A DNA stretch of 64,000 nucleotides from VXPQ01 sp964608315 (GTDB lineage: Bacteria > Bacteroidota > Rhodothermia > Rhodothermales > VXPQ01), in the NCBI GenBank assembly GCA_964608315.1, contig CAZSNF010000003.1, positions 62,001-126,000 on the forward strand, given 5' to 3'. The position numbers and the translations under genes are program-made. The notes below the pieces were generated by a model, which saw nothing but the letters and a program-made list of their open reading frames with translations, had not been told where the DNA came from and made no database searches. Positions 43,620 through 52,665 of this stretch are shown piece after piece; within the stretch, counting starts at the first letter, position 1, and each line of letters starts with the position of its first letter.

Positions 43620-46600
43620 TCAGCGGGCGATGCATTCTTCTGCGGGGCGCGGCGCGGCGCCGTCCCCCTGCGGAAAGTGGTCTGCGAGCGGATTGGCGAA
43701 AGCCGACGGCGCGCGGCGAATGCGCGGCGGGCCGGCGGACGCACCGGCTTCCTGACCGCTCGCATCCGCCTCCGTCCGATCCTCCTCGACGTCCTTCTTT
43801 CCGTGGATAATGTCCCGGGCCAACGACAGCGCGGAGGCCGTAGTCATCAACTCGAGGGCGCTGACCTGATAGTTGAACTGCATGCGAATGAAGGCGCCCA
43901 GCTCGGCGACCGAAATCGACGTGAGCCCAAAGCTGGACAACGGCTCTTCCACGCCCCCCTCGTTGTGGCCGCACAGTTCGGCGACCTTGGCGGCGATTTG
44001 CTCTACCACGGTCTCCAGAGTGAATTGGCCACCGGTATCGACCGCAAATGCGTCCGGGTTGCTTAGCGTCCGTCCGGCGCGCATGTAATCGGGCGAGTCG
44101 ACCGTCAATGGCGGGCGGGCGAACAGGGCGGTAATCAAGTGATCCCTGTCGCCCATGCTGCGCATGGCGTAATCAAGATTGGTAATGGCGAAATCGGCGC
44201 TGACCGGAGGCAATCCGGACGAACGCATGATGCGCAGCACGTGCAGATTGCGCGAGGCCATGCCGGCCTCAGCGACCGCAGCGAGGTTGTAGCACAATGC
44301 AGGCGCCCCCTCGCGGCGGCGCAAGGCCGCCAGGCCGTCCACAAACCCGTTGGCGGCGCTGTAGTTGACCTGGCCCGGGTTGCCCAACGTCGAAGCGATG
44401 GACGAAAACAGCACAAAATGGTCGAGAGGACAGTCGGCTGTCGCCAGATGAAGATTGAGCGCGCCGCGCGCCTTGGGGGCGAATACCTTCGCCAGCGATT
44501 CGTTCGTCAGATCGGCCAACAGGCAATCGTCCAGCGCGCCCGCAAGATGGAATACGCCCTTCAGCGGCCGCTGCAACCCGGCGACGCAGCGCCGGACGTC
44601 CGCCTCTTCGGCGACGTCGCCCTGGACGATGTTGATCGCTATCTCTTCCGGAAGGTACTTTAGCGCACTGGTTTTCCGCACCCAGTCCGCACTGCGGCGA
44701 CGCTTCGGATCGCGGTCCAGCAAGGTGAAATGACGCGCGCCGACAGACGCCAGATAGGGCAACAACAATCTGCCGAATCCGCCCATTCCTCCGGTGACCA
44801 GATAGGTCGCGTCCGGGTCGAGGAAGGGACGCAGATCGACGACAGGAGGGGCTTGATCGCCCGGTTCTTCCGGCGCCTTCAGGACCAGCTTCCCGGTGTG
44901 TCGGCCGGTGGTCATCAAGCGCAGCGCCTGGGCATAGTCGCGGTAGGAAAAGGCGGTGATCGGCAACGGCGGCACGGCGGCACGCTCCAGCAGGTTCATG
45001 CATTCCTGCGAAAGTTCGCGCGCCAGTTCCGGGTCGTCGCACATAATGCGGTCAATGTCGATAGCCGCAAAGCGCAGGTTCTTGCGGAAAACGCTCAGGC
45101 TGAGCGCGTTGTCGGAGTAAATATCGACCTTGCCGATCTCGCAATGCCAGCCGCCTGGCCGCAACGCTTCCAGACACAGAGAGATATGGCGACCGGCGAG
45201 CGCATTGAGCGCAACATCGACCCCTTCGCCTCCCGTCGCCGCCATCAATGCGTCGTACCAGTCGTAGCTATGCGAATCGAAGGCCGCGCGTACGCCCAGC
45301 GCGCGCAGTTGCTCGCGCTTGCTCTCGCTGCCCGCCGTGGCGTAGATTTCCGCCCCCGCATGCCTGGCCAAAGCAATGGCTGCCTGGCCGACGCCGCCCA
45401 TGGCCGAGTGGATGAGTACGCGCTGGCCTTTCCGCAGGCGAGCCAGACGAATCAGCGAATAGTACGCCGTGACGTAAACCGACAGCGACGAAGCGGCTTC
45501 CTCCATGCCCAGGGATGCGGGTTTGGCGAACGTCAGGTATTCGTTGACCGCCACGCGATTGGCGATGCACCCGCCCTGAGTAAAGGCCACCGCATCGCCG
45601 ACGCGGCGCGTACGCACGGCGTCGCCGACGCGACGAACGATTCCGCTGGCCTCCATCCCCACCGTACGGCCCAGCGCCGAGCGTTCGTAGGACAGCGCCG
45701 GCAGCAATCCCAGCGTCACCATGACGTCGCGGAAGTTAAGCCCCGCCGCCGCTACGTCGATCTCTACGTCGTGCGGACCGAGGGGCGGGAGTGGGTGCGT
45801 CTTCATTTGCAAGCCGCCAATCTGCCCCGGATTGTCCAGGGTTAGCCGGTACGGGATTTCCTCGTCCGCCGGCGCAAGAGGAGAGCGCTCCCGGATATGG
45901 ACCAACCGCGGCGCCCATACCCGTTTGCAACGCACCGCCAGTTCGCGCTCGCGCAGGTCGCATGCGCCAAGCCAGGCCAGCGTCTGCAAGTCCTCCGGGG
46001 CGTCCAGATCGACCAGCCGGAAATCAATCTGCGCCTCCGTACCTGCGTCTGCGGCGATTTCCTGGCTTATGCTGCGCAATGCTCCCCACGCGGCGCTCGC
46101 GCGCGGATCCGCCACGTCCATCGCGGCGCGTCGCGTCGCCACAGTCAAGCGGCAGGGGCAGCGCGCCTGCGCCACCCGGAAGGGTATCAGCGCCTTGACG
46201 AAGGCGACCAGGCGCGCCGTCAGGTTTTCGCCGGTCGGGTCGTTCGGATCCGCGCCGCAAAAGATATCAATGGCCTGCAGGTCGGCTGCCCCGGGCCAGT
46301 CGGTCAGCGCGCCGATGCGGTCGTCCGCCAGAGCTGCATAGGGAATGGCGAATGCCTCGGGCGAATCGAGAAGCGCCAGCCACTGCGCCGACAAGCTGTC
46401 CGGCTCGCCGATCACCCAGCGAGGACCGGATAATTGTTGGGGTTCCAGCGCGTCCGCAGCGGTGGGCGGAGCCTGCAACAGGGTAGTGCGCGAACCTGCG
46501 CGCACTGTAGTCCAGCCCGCCTCCGGCGCAATGACTTCGCCTTCGGCGTGCGCAACCAGCGCCAGCGCGCCGGGAACCGTCAATCGGCGCAACAAGCGCC

Positions 46601-49600
46601 ATTGCTCCGCGCTCAACGCCGCGGCGTCTCCATGAAGCAAGAGTATTTCGGCGGCCTGGGGCCGCAGCAAGCCGGCGTGCAGGTCCGGGGCTTGCTCCGC
46701 AGCCAGGTCCAGACAGGCGAAACGCAGGGCGGCGGCGCGGGCGTGGAAAGCGTCATAATGAGCGCGGGTCTGCTCCTCCGCGTCGGAAACCAGCCAGAAC
46801 TCGGTCTGCGCATTGGCGCTCTCAAGGTAGTCCAGGCATTGATTGAGGAGGGCTTGCTCCGGGGGCAGTCCGCCCGCGAACTCAATGACGCGGCAAGCGT
46901 AGCGATCGCCGTCGCCGGGCTGCTCCAGGGCAGCGATTAATGCAGCGGGCGCAATCTCGCCGTCCGGCAGGCGATGCAGGAACGCCTGCGCATCGCCGAC
47001 AAACTTCGGCTGCCAGCAAACCATGTGCTTGCTGCGCGGCAGGTCGTTCCAGCGCGGGTTGGAATTAAAGGAGACGTAGGCGTCAATGCACAAAACCATA
47101 TCCCCTGTCTCGCCGTCGTAGAAGCGGATGCTGCCGCCGGACCGTTCGCCGCGCCGCTCCGTGAATTGTCCCATTTCGTTCACATCCGCCCAGTCCGGGT
47201 CTTTCTTTACGTGGCACGTGAGGCGCGGCCCGGTTGGCGGACGCAGAAACGTCACCCCGGAAGCGCGCTTCGGGAGGGCGAAGATGTCCGTCGCGCGCAG
47301 CAGGTGATAGAGAAAAATCTGTAGCCCGCCGTCAAGCAACGCAGGATTGGCCACGTACCCTTCCGCTCGACCGGTGGTCCATAACTGCTCATCCATCTCG
47401 ACGTCGAACAGATAGTCGCCGGTGCTGTGGTCGCTTAGAACGCGCCGGATATTCTGGAAACAAGGGCCGTACTGGAAGGTTTCGCCAAGGCTGGCGTCCA
47501 CGCGCTCGTAGAAATCGCTTTCGCCCGTGAAATAGTAGGGTTCAAAGGGCGCGGCGTCGATATCTGTCAGGCGCAGCGGCGCGTTCACCGGGTGGTCCTT
47601 GCTCGCCAGGCGCACCTTGCCGCGGGCGTGCAGTTCGCTTTGCGCCTCCGTCGCGTAGGACCGGGACGAGATGGCGAAGGTGAATTCGTCCGGCGCGTTG
47701 GCGATCGGAAACAACGCGGTATGCAGCCGCACCGGCGTCTTCGGAATCGGACAGGGCTGAAGGAATTCGAGCGTTTCCACATACAGCGGCGCGCCCTGAA
47801 ATGCTTGCAAGAGCAGTTCGATATACCCCGCCGCCGGCATAATGGCGGCATGGTGGACGCGGTGCTCCGTCAGATAGGGAAAATCCGGCTCCGACAGTCG
47901 CGCTTCGAACAGCAGGTGGTCGCACGGCACGCGATGGCCGATCAGCGGGCCGTGGGCGTACTCGCCCAGGTCAAGGAACATCTCATCGTCGCTCATCTCG
48001 TCGGCTGTGACCTGGTCGTTGCGCGGATAGCCGGGCAGCAGATGGGCGATCGGCTCGGGACGCGGGTACTGCGCGGCGAAATCCAGCGCGACCCCGGCCC
48101 TGAACAAGGCGCCCAGCGCCTCCTGGAAGCCAAGGCAAACGTCGGAATCGCGCAGGAGCGTCGGAATGCAGATCGCTTCCTGCGCGGCGCTCTCCAGGCA
48201 CTGCGCGATAATGGGTTGCAGGGCGCTGTGCGGCGCGACCTCGAGCACGACGTCGGGCCGGTAATCCCGCATGACGGTTTCCATCGCTGCGGCGAACCGT
48301 ACGGGCCGCCGGATGTTGGACCACCAATATGCGCTGTCGAAGCGAGTCGCTGTCTTGCCGGTCACCGACGAAACCATCGGCGCGTCGGCGTCGAAAGCGC
48401 CGTCGTCCAGGAAACCAAGCGCTTCCAGTACGTCCGCCTCAAGGGGATCCATGGCGGTGGAATGAAACGCGATATTGCCGGGAATCAATCTGTTCTGCAA
48501 GCCCCGGCGATCCAGTTCGGCCATGAGCGACCGCAATACCTCTTCCTTTCCGCAGGCCACGGCGTTGGCGGGCGAATTTTCGCAGGCGATCTCGACGCTC
48601 CCCGAATGATCGGCGCGCTGCGCGAAAACGCCCGACTCCTCAAGGAATCGTTCAAGCCCTGCGCGATCCAGCCCAACGGCGAGCATGCGCCCGGAACCGG
48701 CGACGCGTTGCTGCTGCGTGGCGCGATGATAAACCAGATGCGTCGCCTCCGCCAGCGAAAGCGCTCCGCAGGCGTAAGCGGCGGCTACCTCGCCGGAACT
48801 ATGCCCCACCACGCAATCCGGATAAACGCCCCAGGTCTTGAGCAATTCGACCAGAGCGCACTGGAGCATGAAAATGACTGGCTGGGCCAGCTGCACCTCA
48901 TTGAGCGCCTCCTGGGGGGCGGAAAAACAGGCCTCGCGCAACGAGATATCCGAGCGCTCCCGCCAGTGTTCCTCAATGGCGTCAATCACGCGGCGGAAAA
49001 CCGGGTCGGCGTCATAGAGGGCGCGACCGCAGCCGGCCCACTGCGTACCTTGCCCGGAAAACACCATGGCTATCCGTCGCGTCCCTTCGCGGGTCGCGGC
49101 GACAGGCGTCGAATCTTCTGCAAAGCCTTTCAGGGCTTCCATCAGTTCGCGTTGGGTGCGCGCGGCGAACGAGGCGCGTACGGCGAAGTGCGTACGGCGC
49201 CGACTCAGATTGCCCGCCAGCGCATACAGGTCCAGTTCCCGCCCGGCAAGCGTCTCCAGCAACTGCCGGGCGCTCGTTTCCAGCGCGTCGGACGTGCGCG
49301 CTGACAGGGGAATCATAAAACCAGCGTCAGGCGTCAGGGTCGCCGACCAGATTCGGGGTTGTTCGGGACGATATTCGCGCACCACGCAGTGCCCGTTGGC
49401 CCCGCCAAAACCGAACGAATTGACGCCGACGACTACCGGATGGTCCGGGAATGGTTCGCAATCGGTCTGTACTTGCATCGGGCAACTTTCGAAGTCGATC
49501 TCCGGGTTCGGCGCCAGATAGTTTTTCGAAACCGGGGCGAACGTGCGTCGCTGCATCATCAGCACGACCTTGAGCAGGGCGCAACTGAACGCCGCGGCTT

Positions 49601-50678
49601 CCATATGTCCGACATTGCTCTTGACGCTTGAAACCCGCAGCGGCGCATCGCGCTGGACGCCGCCGAACGCTTCGGCGATAGCGTTGCCCTCCATGCGGTC
49701 GCCCACTACGGTGCCGGTCGCATGGGCCTCGATATAGTCGAATTCCTGCGGCGCCCGACCCGCGCGATCATGGGCCGCGCGCATCAATCCTGCCTGCGCA
49801 TGACGAGTAGGCGCGGTAATGTATCGCCCCTGCGCCAGGCCAACGCTGCCGTCGGCGGCGCCGGCCGAGTTGACTGCGGTCGCTTCCACGACGGCGTGAA
49901 TGGGATCCCCGTCCCGTTCGGCCGCCGCAAGCGGCTTGAGCGCAAAGACAAAAGCCCCTTCCGAGCGCATGTATCCATTGGCGTCCGCATCGAAAGAATG
50001 GCATTTCCCGTCCGGACTGATTACGCCGAGGGCATTGAATCCCGTGCTGAGTCGGGCCGAGCCGAGGTAATTGGCCGAGCCGAGGAAGGCCTGGTCGCAA
50101 TCGCCGGAGCGGAGCGCGTTGATCGCCGTGTGCAACGCCGTCAAACTGGCGGAACAGGCCGTGCAGCAAGCAAGCGACGGCCCCATAAAATTGAAATGAT
50201 AGGAGATGCGGTTGGCCAGCATGGCCACGCTGATGCTGGCGATGGAAAACTCCGTTGCGCCCAGCGGGCGGCGCCAGTTGGACGTTGCTGGAACCTGCGC
50301 GCCAATGAACACGCCCGTGCGGCTGTTGCGCAACGACTGCAAGTCCCATCCGGCCCGCTCGCAGGTCTCCCAGGTGCAGGTCAACAGCATCCGCACATGC
50401 GGATCGGCGGACAGCATTTCGTGGTGCGACATCCCGAAAAGGCTGCGGTCGAAAAGTTTTTCCCCGCCCTCGCGAATCAGCCCCTCCCAGGGACTGGCGA
50501 ACCGCCCTGGCCCGGAGAAGTCGCCGATCGGCTGGTATCCTCTGCCGTAGCGATCGGTTACGGGCTCCCGGACAATCTCGCGTTCGCTGAGCAGTCGCCA
50601 GAAATCGTCGTCGGTGCGAATTCCGCCCGGCAGGCGATGGCTGTATCCTGTGATGGCGACGGCGTCCTGACGAGGCAT
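43620..50678 (-). CDS. Single-module, fully reducing type I polyketide synthase
   Basis: A 2352 aa megasynthase. Order: KS (about 5-435; Cys175 in CCTACSAS, His319 in EAHATGT, His358 in SNVGHME), AT (535-830; Ser627 in GHSSGE, AFHS at 737-740 suggests malonyl-CoA), DH (905-1200; His939 and Asp1116, with HxxxHxxxxP in place of HxxxGxxxxP), a structural pseudo-KR region (1210-1600), ER (1615-1935; HSAMGGVG 1757-1764), KR (1955-2175; GGMGGFG, LDD at 2049-2051, Lys2069, Ser2093, Tyr2106, predicted B type), ACP (2222-2295; Ser2254 in GLTSIS). The order matches mycocerosic-acid-type synthases. There is no loading module and no thioesterase. Product release is probably by the TR-sulfotransferase encoded next. 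Confidence 0.95.
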   Translation of the reverse strand: MPRQDAVAITGYSHRLPGGIRTDDDFWRLLSEREIVREPVTDRYGRGYQPIGDFSGPGRFASPWEGLIREGGEKLFDRSLFGMSHHEMLSADPHVRMLLTCTWETCERAGWDLQSLRNSRTGVFIGAQVPATSNWRRPLGATEFSIASISVAMLANRISYHFNFMGPSLACCTACSASLTALHTAINALRSGDCDQAFLGSANYLGSARLSTGFNALGVISPDGKCHSFDADANGYMRSEGAFVFALKPLAAAERDGDPIHAVVEATAVNSAGAADGSVGLAQGRYITAPTRHAQAGLMRAAHDRAGRAPQEFDYIEAHATGTVVGDRMEGNAIAEAFGGVQRDAPLRVSSVKSNVGHMEAAAFSCALLKVVLMMQRRTFAPVSKNYLAPNPEIDFESCPMQVQTDCEPFPDHPVVVGVNSFGFGGANGHCVVREYRPEQPRIWSATLTPDAGFMIPLSARTSDALETSARQLLETLAGRELDLYALAGNLSRRRTHFAVRASFAARTQRELMEALKGFAEDSTPVAATREGTRRIAMVFSGQGTQWAGCGRALYDADPVFRRVIDAIEEHWRERSDISLREACFSAPQEALNEVQLAQPVIFMLQCALVELLKTWGVYPDCVVGHSSGEVAAAYACGALSLAEATHLVYHRATQQQRVAGSGRMLAVGLDRAGLERFLEESGVFAQRADHSGSVEIACENSPANAVACGKEEVLRSLMAELDRRGLQNRLIPGNIAFHSTAMDPLEADVLEALGFLDDGAFDADAPMVSSVTGKTATRFDSAYWWSNIRRPVRFAAAMETVMRDYRPDVVLEVAPHSALQPIIAQCLESAAQEAICIPTLLRDSDVCLGFQEALGALFRAGVALDFAAQYPRPEPIAHLLPGYPRNDQVTADEMSDDEMFLDLGEYAHGPLIGHRVPCDHLLFEARLSEPDFPYLTEHRVHHAAIMPAAGYIELLLQAFQGAPLYVETLEFLQPCPIPKTPVRLHTALFPIANAPDEFTFAISSRSYATEAQSELHARGKVRLASKDHPVNAPLRLTDIDAAPFEPYYFTGESDFYERVDASLGETFQYGPCFQNIRRVLSDHSTGDYLFDVEMDEQLWTTGRAEGYVANPALLDGGLQIFLYHLLRATDIFALPKRASGVTFLRPPTGPRLTCHVKKDPDWADVNEMGQFTERRGERSGGSIRFYDGETGDMVLCIDAYVSFNSNPRWNDLPRSKHMVCWQPKFVGDAQAFLHRLPDGEIAPAALIAALEQPGDGDRYACRVIEFAGGLPPEQALLNQCLDYLESANAQTEFWLVSDAEEQTRAHYDAFHARAAALRFACLDLAAEQAPDLHAGLLRPQAAEILLLHGDAAALSAEQWRLLRRLTVPGALALVAHAEGEVIAPEAGWTTVRAGSRTTLLQAPPTAADALEPQQLSGPRWVIGEPDSLSAQWLALLDSPEAFAIPYAALADDRIGALTDWPGAADLQAIDIFCGADPNDPTGENLTARLVAFVKALIPFRVAQARCPCRLTVATRRAAMDVADPRASAAWGALRSISQEIAADAGTEAQIDFRLVDLDAPEDLQTLAWLGACDLRERELAVRCKRVWAPRLVHIRERSPLAPADEEIPYRLTLDNPGQIGGLQMKTHPLPPLGPHDVEIDVAAAGLNFRDVMVTLGLLPALSYERSALGRTVGMEASGIVRRVGDAVRTRRVGDAVAFTQGGCIANRVAVNEYLTFAKPASLGMEEAASSLSVYVTAYYSLIRLARLRKGQRVLIHSAMGGVGQAAIALARHAGAEIYATAGSESKREQLRALGVRAAFDSHSYDWYDALMAATGGEGVDVALNALAGRHISLCLEALRPGGWHCEIGKVDIYSDNALSLSVFRKNLRFAAIDIDRIMCDDPELARELSQECMNLLERAAVPPLPITAFSYRDYAQALRLMTTGRHTGKLVLKAPEEPGDQAPPVVDLRPFLDPDATYLVTGGMGGFGRLLLPYLASVGARHFTLLDRDPKRRRSADWVRKTSALKYLPEEIAINIVQGDVAEEADVRRCVAGLQRPLKGVFHLAGALDDCLLADLTNESLAKVFAPKARGALNLHLATADCPLDHFVLFSSIASTLGNPGQVNYSAANGFVDGLAALRRREGAPALCYNLAAVAEAGMASRNLHVLRIMRSSGLPPVSADFAITNLDYAMRSMGDRDHLITALFARPPLTVDSPDYMRAGRTLSNPDAFAVDTGGQFTLETVVEQIAAKVAELCGHNEGGVEEPLSSFGLTSISVAELGAFIRMQFNYQVSALELMTTASALSLARDIIHGKKDVEEDRTEADASGQEAGASAGPPRIRRAPSAFANPLADHFPQGDGAAPRPAEECIAR

Positions 50679-50734
50679 GGCGACATTCCGGGTTGGAAAA
50701 AGCGAAAGGTACTTTCCGCAAAAGATTCAATCAA

Positions 50735-50882
50735 GGATATGCTGATTAAACCCGCAAGAATTGCCTTGAGATCACGCCTTGAATTATTCAGGAATATTCT
50801 GATTAAATGTGCAAAATTCAGGGGCTGTGGCGGGCGCCCTGGTGCAGGGTGGAGCGGGAAACGGGCCTGTGGCTGCGCCTTA
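50735..50882 (-). repeat. Two truncated mobile-element fragments upstream of the PKS
   Basis: GGATATGCTGATTAAACCCG (50735-50754) is one MITE end. From 50791, GGAATATTCTGATTAAATG through AAAATTCAGGGGCTG to GGCCTGTGGCTGCGCCTTA matches the first 90 bases of the composite element at 59184 and stops inside its inverted arm. Confidence 0.65.
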
Positions 50883-51088
50883 TTATTTTAACCGGGTCCA
50901 TTAAAAGCGCTCCCGCTCCCCGATTCAGGGTGTGTCGCCGGGGGCATATTGTCTGTGGATGAACAACGCGGCCTGTGGCGCGCCTGTTCAAGCAAGGATA
51001 TTCGGTCTGCATATTTTTTCCGTGTTTTTGCGGCGGACGCGTGGAGACCGTACATTCCGACACGTATTCGCTATCTGCTCGTACAGCC
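50883..51088. other. Intergenic stretch between PKS and xylB without a recognised feature
   Basis: About 200 bases after the repeat fragment. I see no gene, clear promoter motif or terminator. It must hold the xylB promoter and perhaps the PKS promoter, since the two genes diverge here. Confidence 0.45.
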
Positions 51089-52585
51089 ATGGCGTATTTC
51101 CTGGGCATAGACGTTTCGACCACGGCCACCAAGGCGCTCGTGATCGACGAACAAGGCGCCGTCGTATCCTCCGCTTCCACGGAGTATGCTTTCGAAACGC
51201 CGCACCCGCAATGGAGCGAACAGGCCCCTTCCTTGTGGTGGCGTGGCGCGACGGAAAGTATACGCAAGGCGCTGGTCGGAGCGAATATCCCCGGCAAGGA
51301 AGTGACCGCGATCGGACTGACGGGACAGATGCACGGCCTGGTTTTACTGGACGCCGCAGGCCGCGTACTGCGCCCCGCTATCCTCTGGAACGATCAGCGC
51401 ACTTCCGCCGAATGCGACGAGATCGTTGACCGGGTGGGACGCACGGAACTGATTGCGTGCACGGGCAACGACGCGCTGACCGGATTCACTGCCCCGAAGA
51501 TTCTGTGGGTCCGCCGGCGCGAACCGGCGATCTACGAAAAAATCCGGCAAGCGCTGCTCCCGAAAGATTATGTGCGCTTCCTGCTTACCAGAGAGTACGC
51601 CACGGATCGGGCGGGCGCCGCGGGCACGTTGTTGCTCGATGTGCGCAAGCGCGACTGGTCGGACGAAGTGCTTGCAAAACTCGACATCCCGTCCCAATGG
51701 CTTCCCCCTACGCACGAAGGTCCGGACATCACGGGAACGCTTTCAGCCGAGGCGGCGGAAGCTACCGGCCTAACTGCCGGAACGCCGGTCGTGGCGGGCG
51801 GCGGCGACCAGAGTGCGCAAGCTGTGGGCGTGGGCGCGGTCCGCGAAGGCGTCGTAGCCCTCACGCTCGGAACCTCCGGGGTGGTGTTCGCTTCCGTGAA
51901 CAAACCATTTATCGACCCGGACGGGCGCCTGCATTCCTTCTGTCACGCGGCGCCGGATACCTGGCACCTGATGGGCGTCATGCTTTCGGCGGCGGGAAGC
52001 TTGCGATGGTACCGGGACACGCTCTTCCCGAACGCGTCATGGGACGATCTGCTTGACCCCGCGCAAGATGTGCAACCCGGCGCGCAAGGCCTCCTTTTTC
52101 TTCCCTACCTGACCGGAGAACGCACCCCCCACGCCGATCCTGTGGCGCGCGGCGCCTTCGTCGGCCTGACGGTTCGCCACGAAAGCAAACACATGACGCG
52201 CGCCGTCCTCGAAGGCGTGGCGTTCGGCCTGCGGGACAGTTTCGAGATTATGCGGAGCGCCGGCCTGACGTCCATCGATCAGGTGCGAATATCCGGCGGC
52301 GGCGCCCGCAGCCCGCTCTGGAGACAAATTCTTGCGGACGTGCTGGAAACAGAATTGGTCACCGTCAATACTACGGAAGGCGCGGCTTTCGGCGCCGCGC
52401 TGCTCGCCGGCGTGGGCGCAGGAGCCTGGCGGACGGTCCGCGAAGCCTGCGACGCAACCGTCCGCATCACGGGCGCAACGCCGCGCGATCCGGAAACGGC
52501 GGAACGCTATCGCCCCTTTTATCGCGCATACCGCGACCTCTATCCGGCCCTGCGCGATTCGTTCCGCGCCGTAGCCGATTTGTAA
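51089..52585 (+). CDS. xylB: Xylulokinase
   Basis: A 498 aa FGGY sugar kinase that phosphorylates D-xylulose for the pentose phosphate route. AYFLGIDVSTTATKALVIDEQ is the phosphate 1 loop, IGLTGQMHGLVLLD with ILWNDQRT the sugar site (TGQMHG is typical of xylulokinase), VAGGGDQSAQAVGVG and LTLGTSGVVFAS the phosphate 2 loop, and VRISGGGARSPLWRQILADV the adenosine block. Product xylulose 5-phosphate feeds transketolase, whose gene starts this window. ATG 51089 gives the standard N-terminus; 38 extra upstream codons are dropped. The TAA stop abuts a MITE end. Confidence 0.93.
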   Translation: MAYFLGIDVSTTATKALVIDEQGAVVSSASTEYAFETPHPQWSEQAPSLWWRGATESIRKALVGANIPGKEVTAIGLTGQMHGLVLLDAAGRVLRPAILWNDQRTSAECDEIVDRVGRTELIACTGNDALTGFTAPKILWVRRREPAIYEKIRQALLPKDYVRFLLTREYATDRAGAAGTLLLDVRKRDWSDEVLAKLDIPSQWLPPTHEGPDITGTLSAEAAEATGLTAGTPVVAGGGDQSAQAVGVGAVREGVVALTLGTSGVVFASVNKPFIDPDGRLHSFCHAAPDTWHLMGVMLSAAGSLRWYRDTLFPNASWDDLLDPAQDVQPGAQGLLFLPYLTGERTPHADPVARGAFVGLTVRHESKHMTRAVLEGVAFGLRDSFEIMRSAGLTSIDQVRISGGGARSPLWRQILADVLETELVTVNTTEGAAFGAALLAGVGAGAWRTVREACDATVRITGATPRDPETAERYRPFYRAYRDLYPALRDSFRAVADL

Positions 52586-52587
52586 AA

Positions 52588-52618
52588 GGATACGCTAAGG
52601 CCTGTTAACACCCTGCGG
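52588..52618 (+). repeat. Mobile-element end fragments after xylB
   Basis: GGATACGCT, a MITE left end cut short, followed by AAGGCCTGTTAACACCCTGC, a remnant of the TA-type element end. Confidence 0.55.
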
Positions 52619-52665
52619 CGGCTGCGGCGCCGGGCTTTTCGCACCATTCACCAGTATGCATCGGC

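Noticed and set aside
47592..49304. Long open frames opposite the PKS and other genes (for example 570 codons here, 547 codons opposite recQ at 15191-16834)
   Set aside because: High GC with strong third-position bias leaves antisense frames open. Their translations are Arg/Gly/His-rich and match no family, while the sense frames carry complete enzyme motifs.
43620..50678. Dehydratase domain as inactive because the HxxxGxxxxP glycine is replaced
   Set aside because: The catalytic His939 and Asp1116 are both in place, and His for Gly in the motif is not by itself enough to call the domain dead.
43620..50678. AT domain using methylmalonyl-CoA
   Set aside because: The specificity motif reads AFHS, typical of malonyl-CoA, and not YASH.
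38357..50678. Recent horizontal transfer of the PKS and surface-protein region
   Set aside because: Base composition and codon choice look like the neighbours by eye, and no integrase, tRNA site or direct repeats bound it. Transfer is possible but not supported by what I can see.
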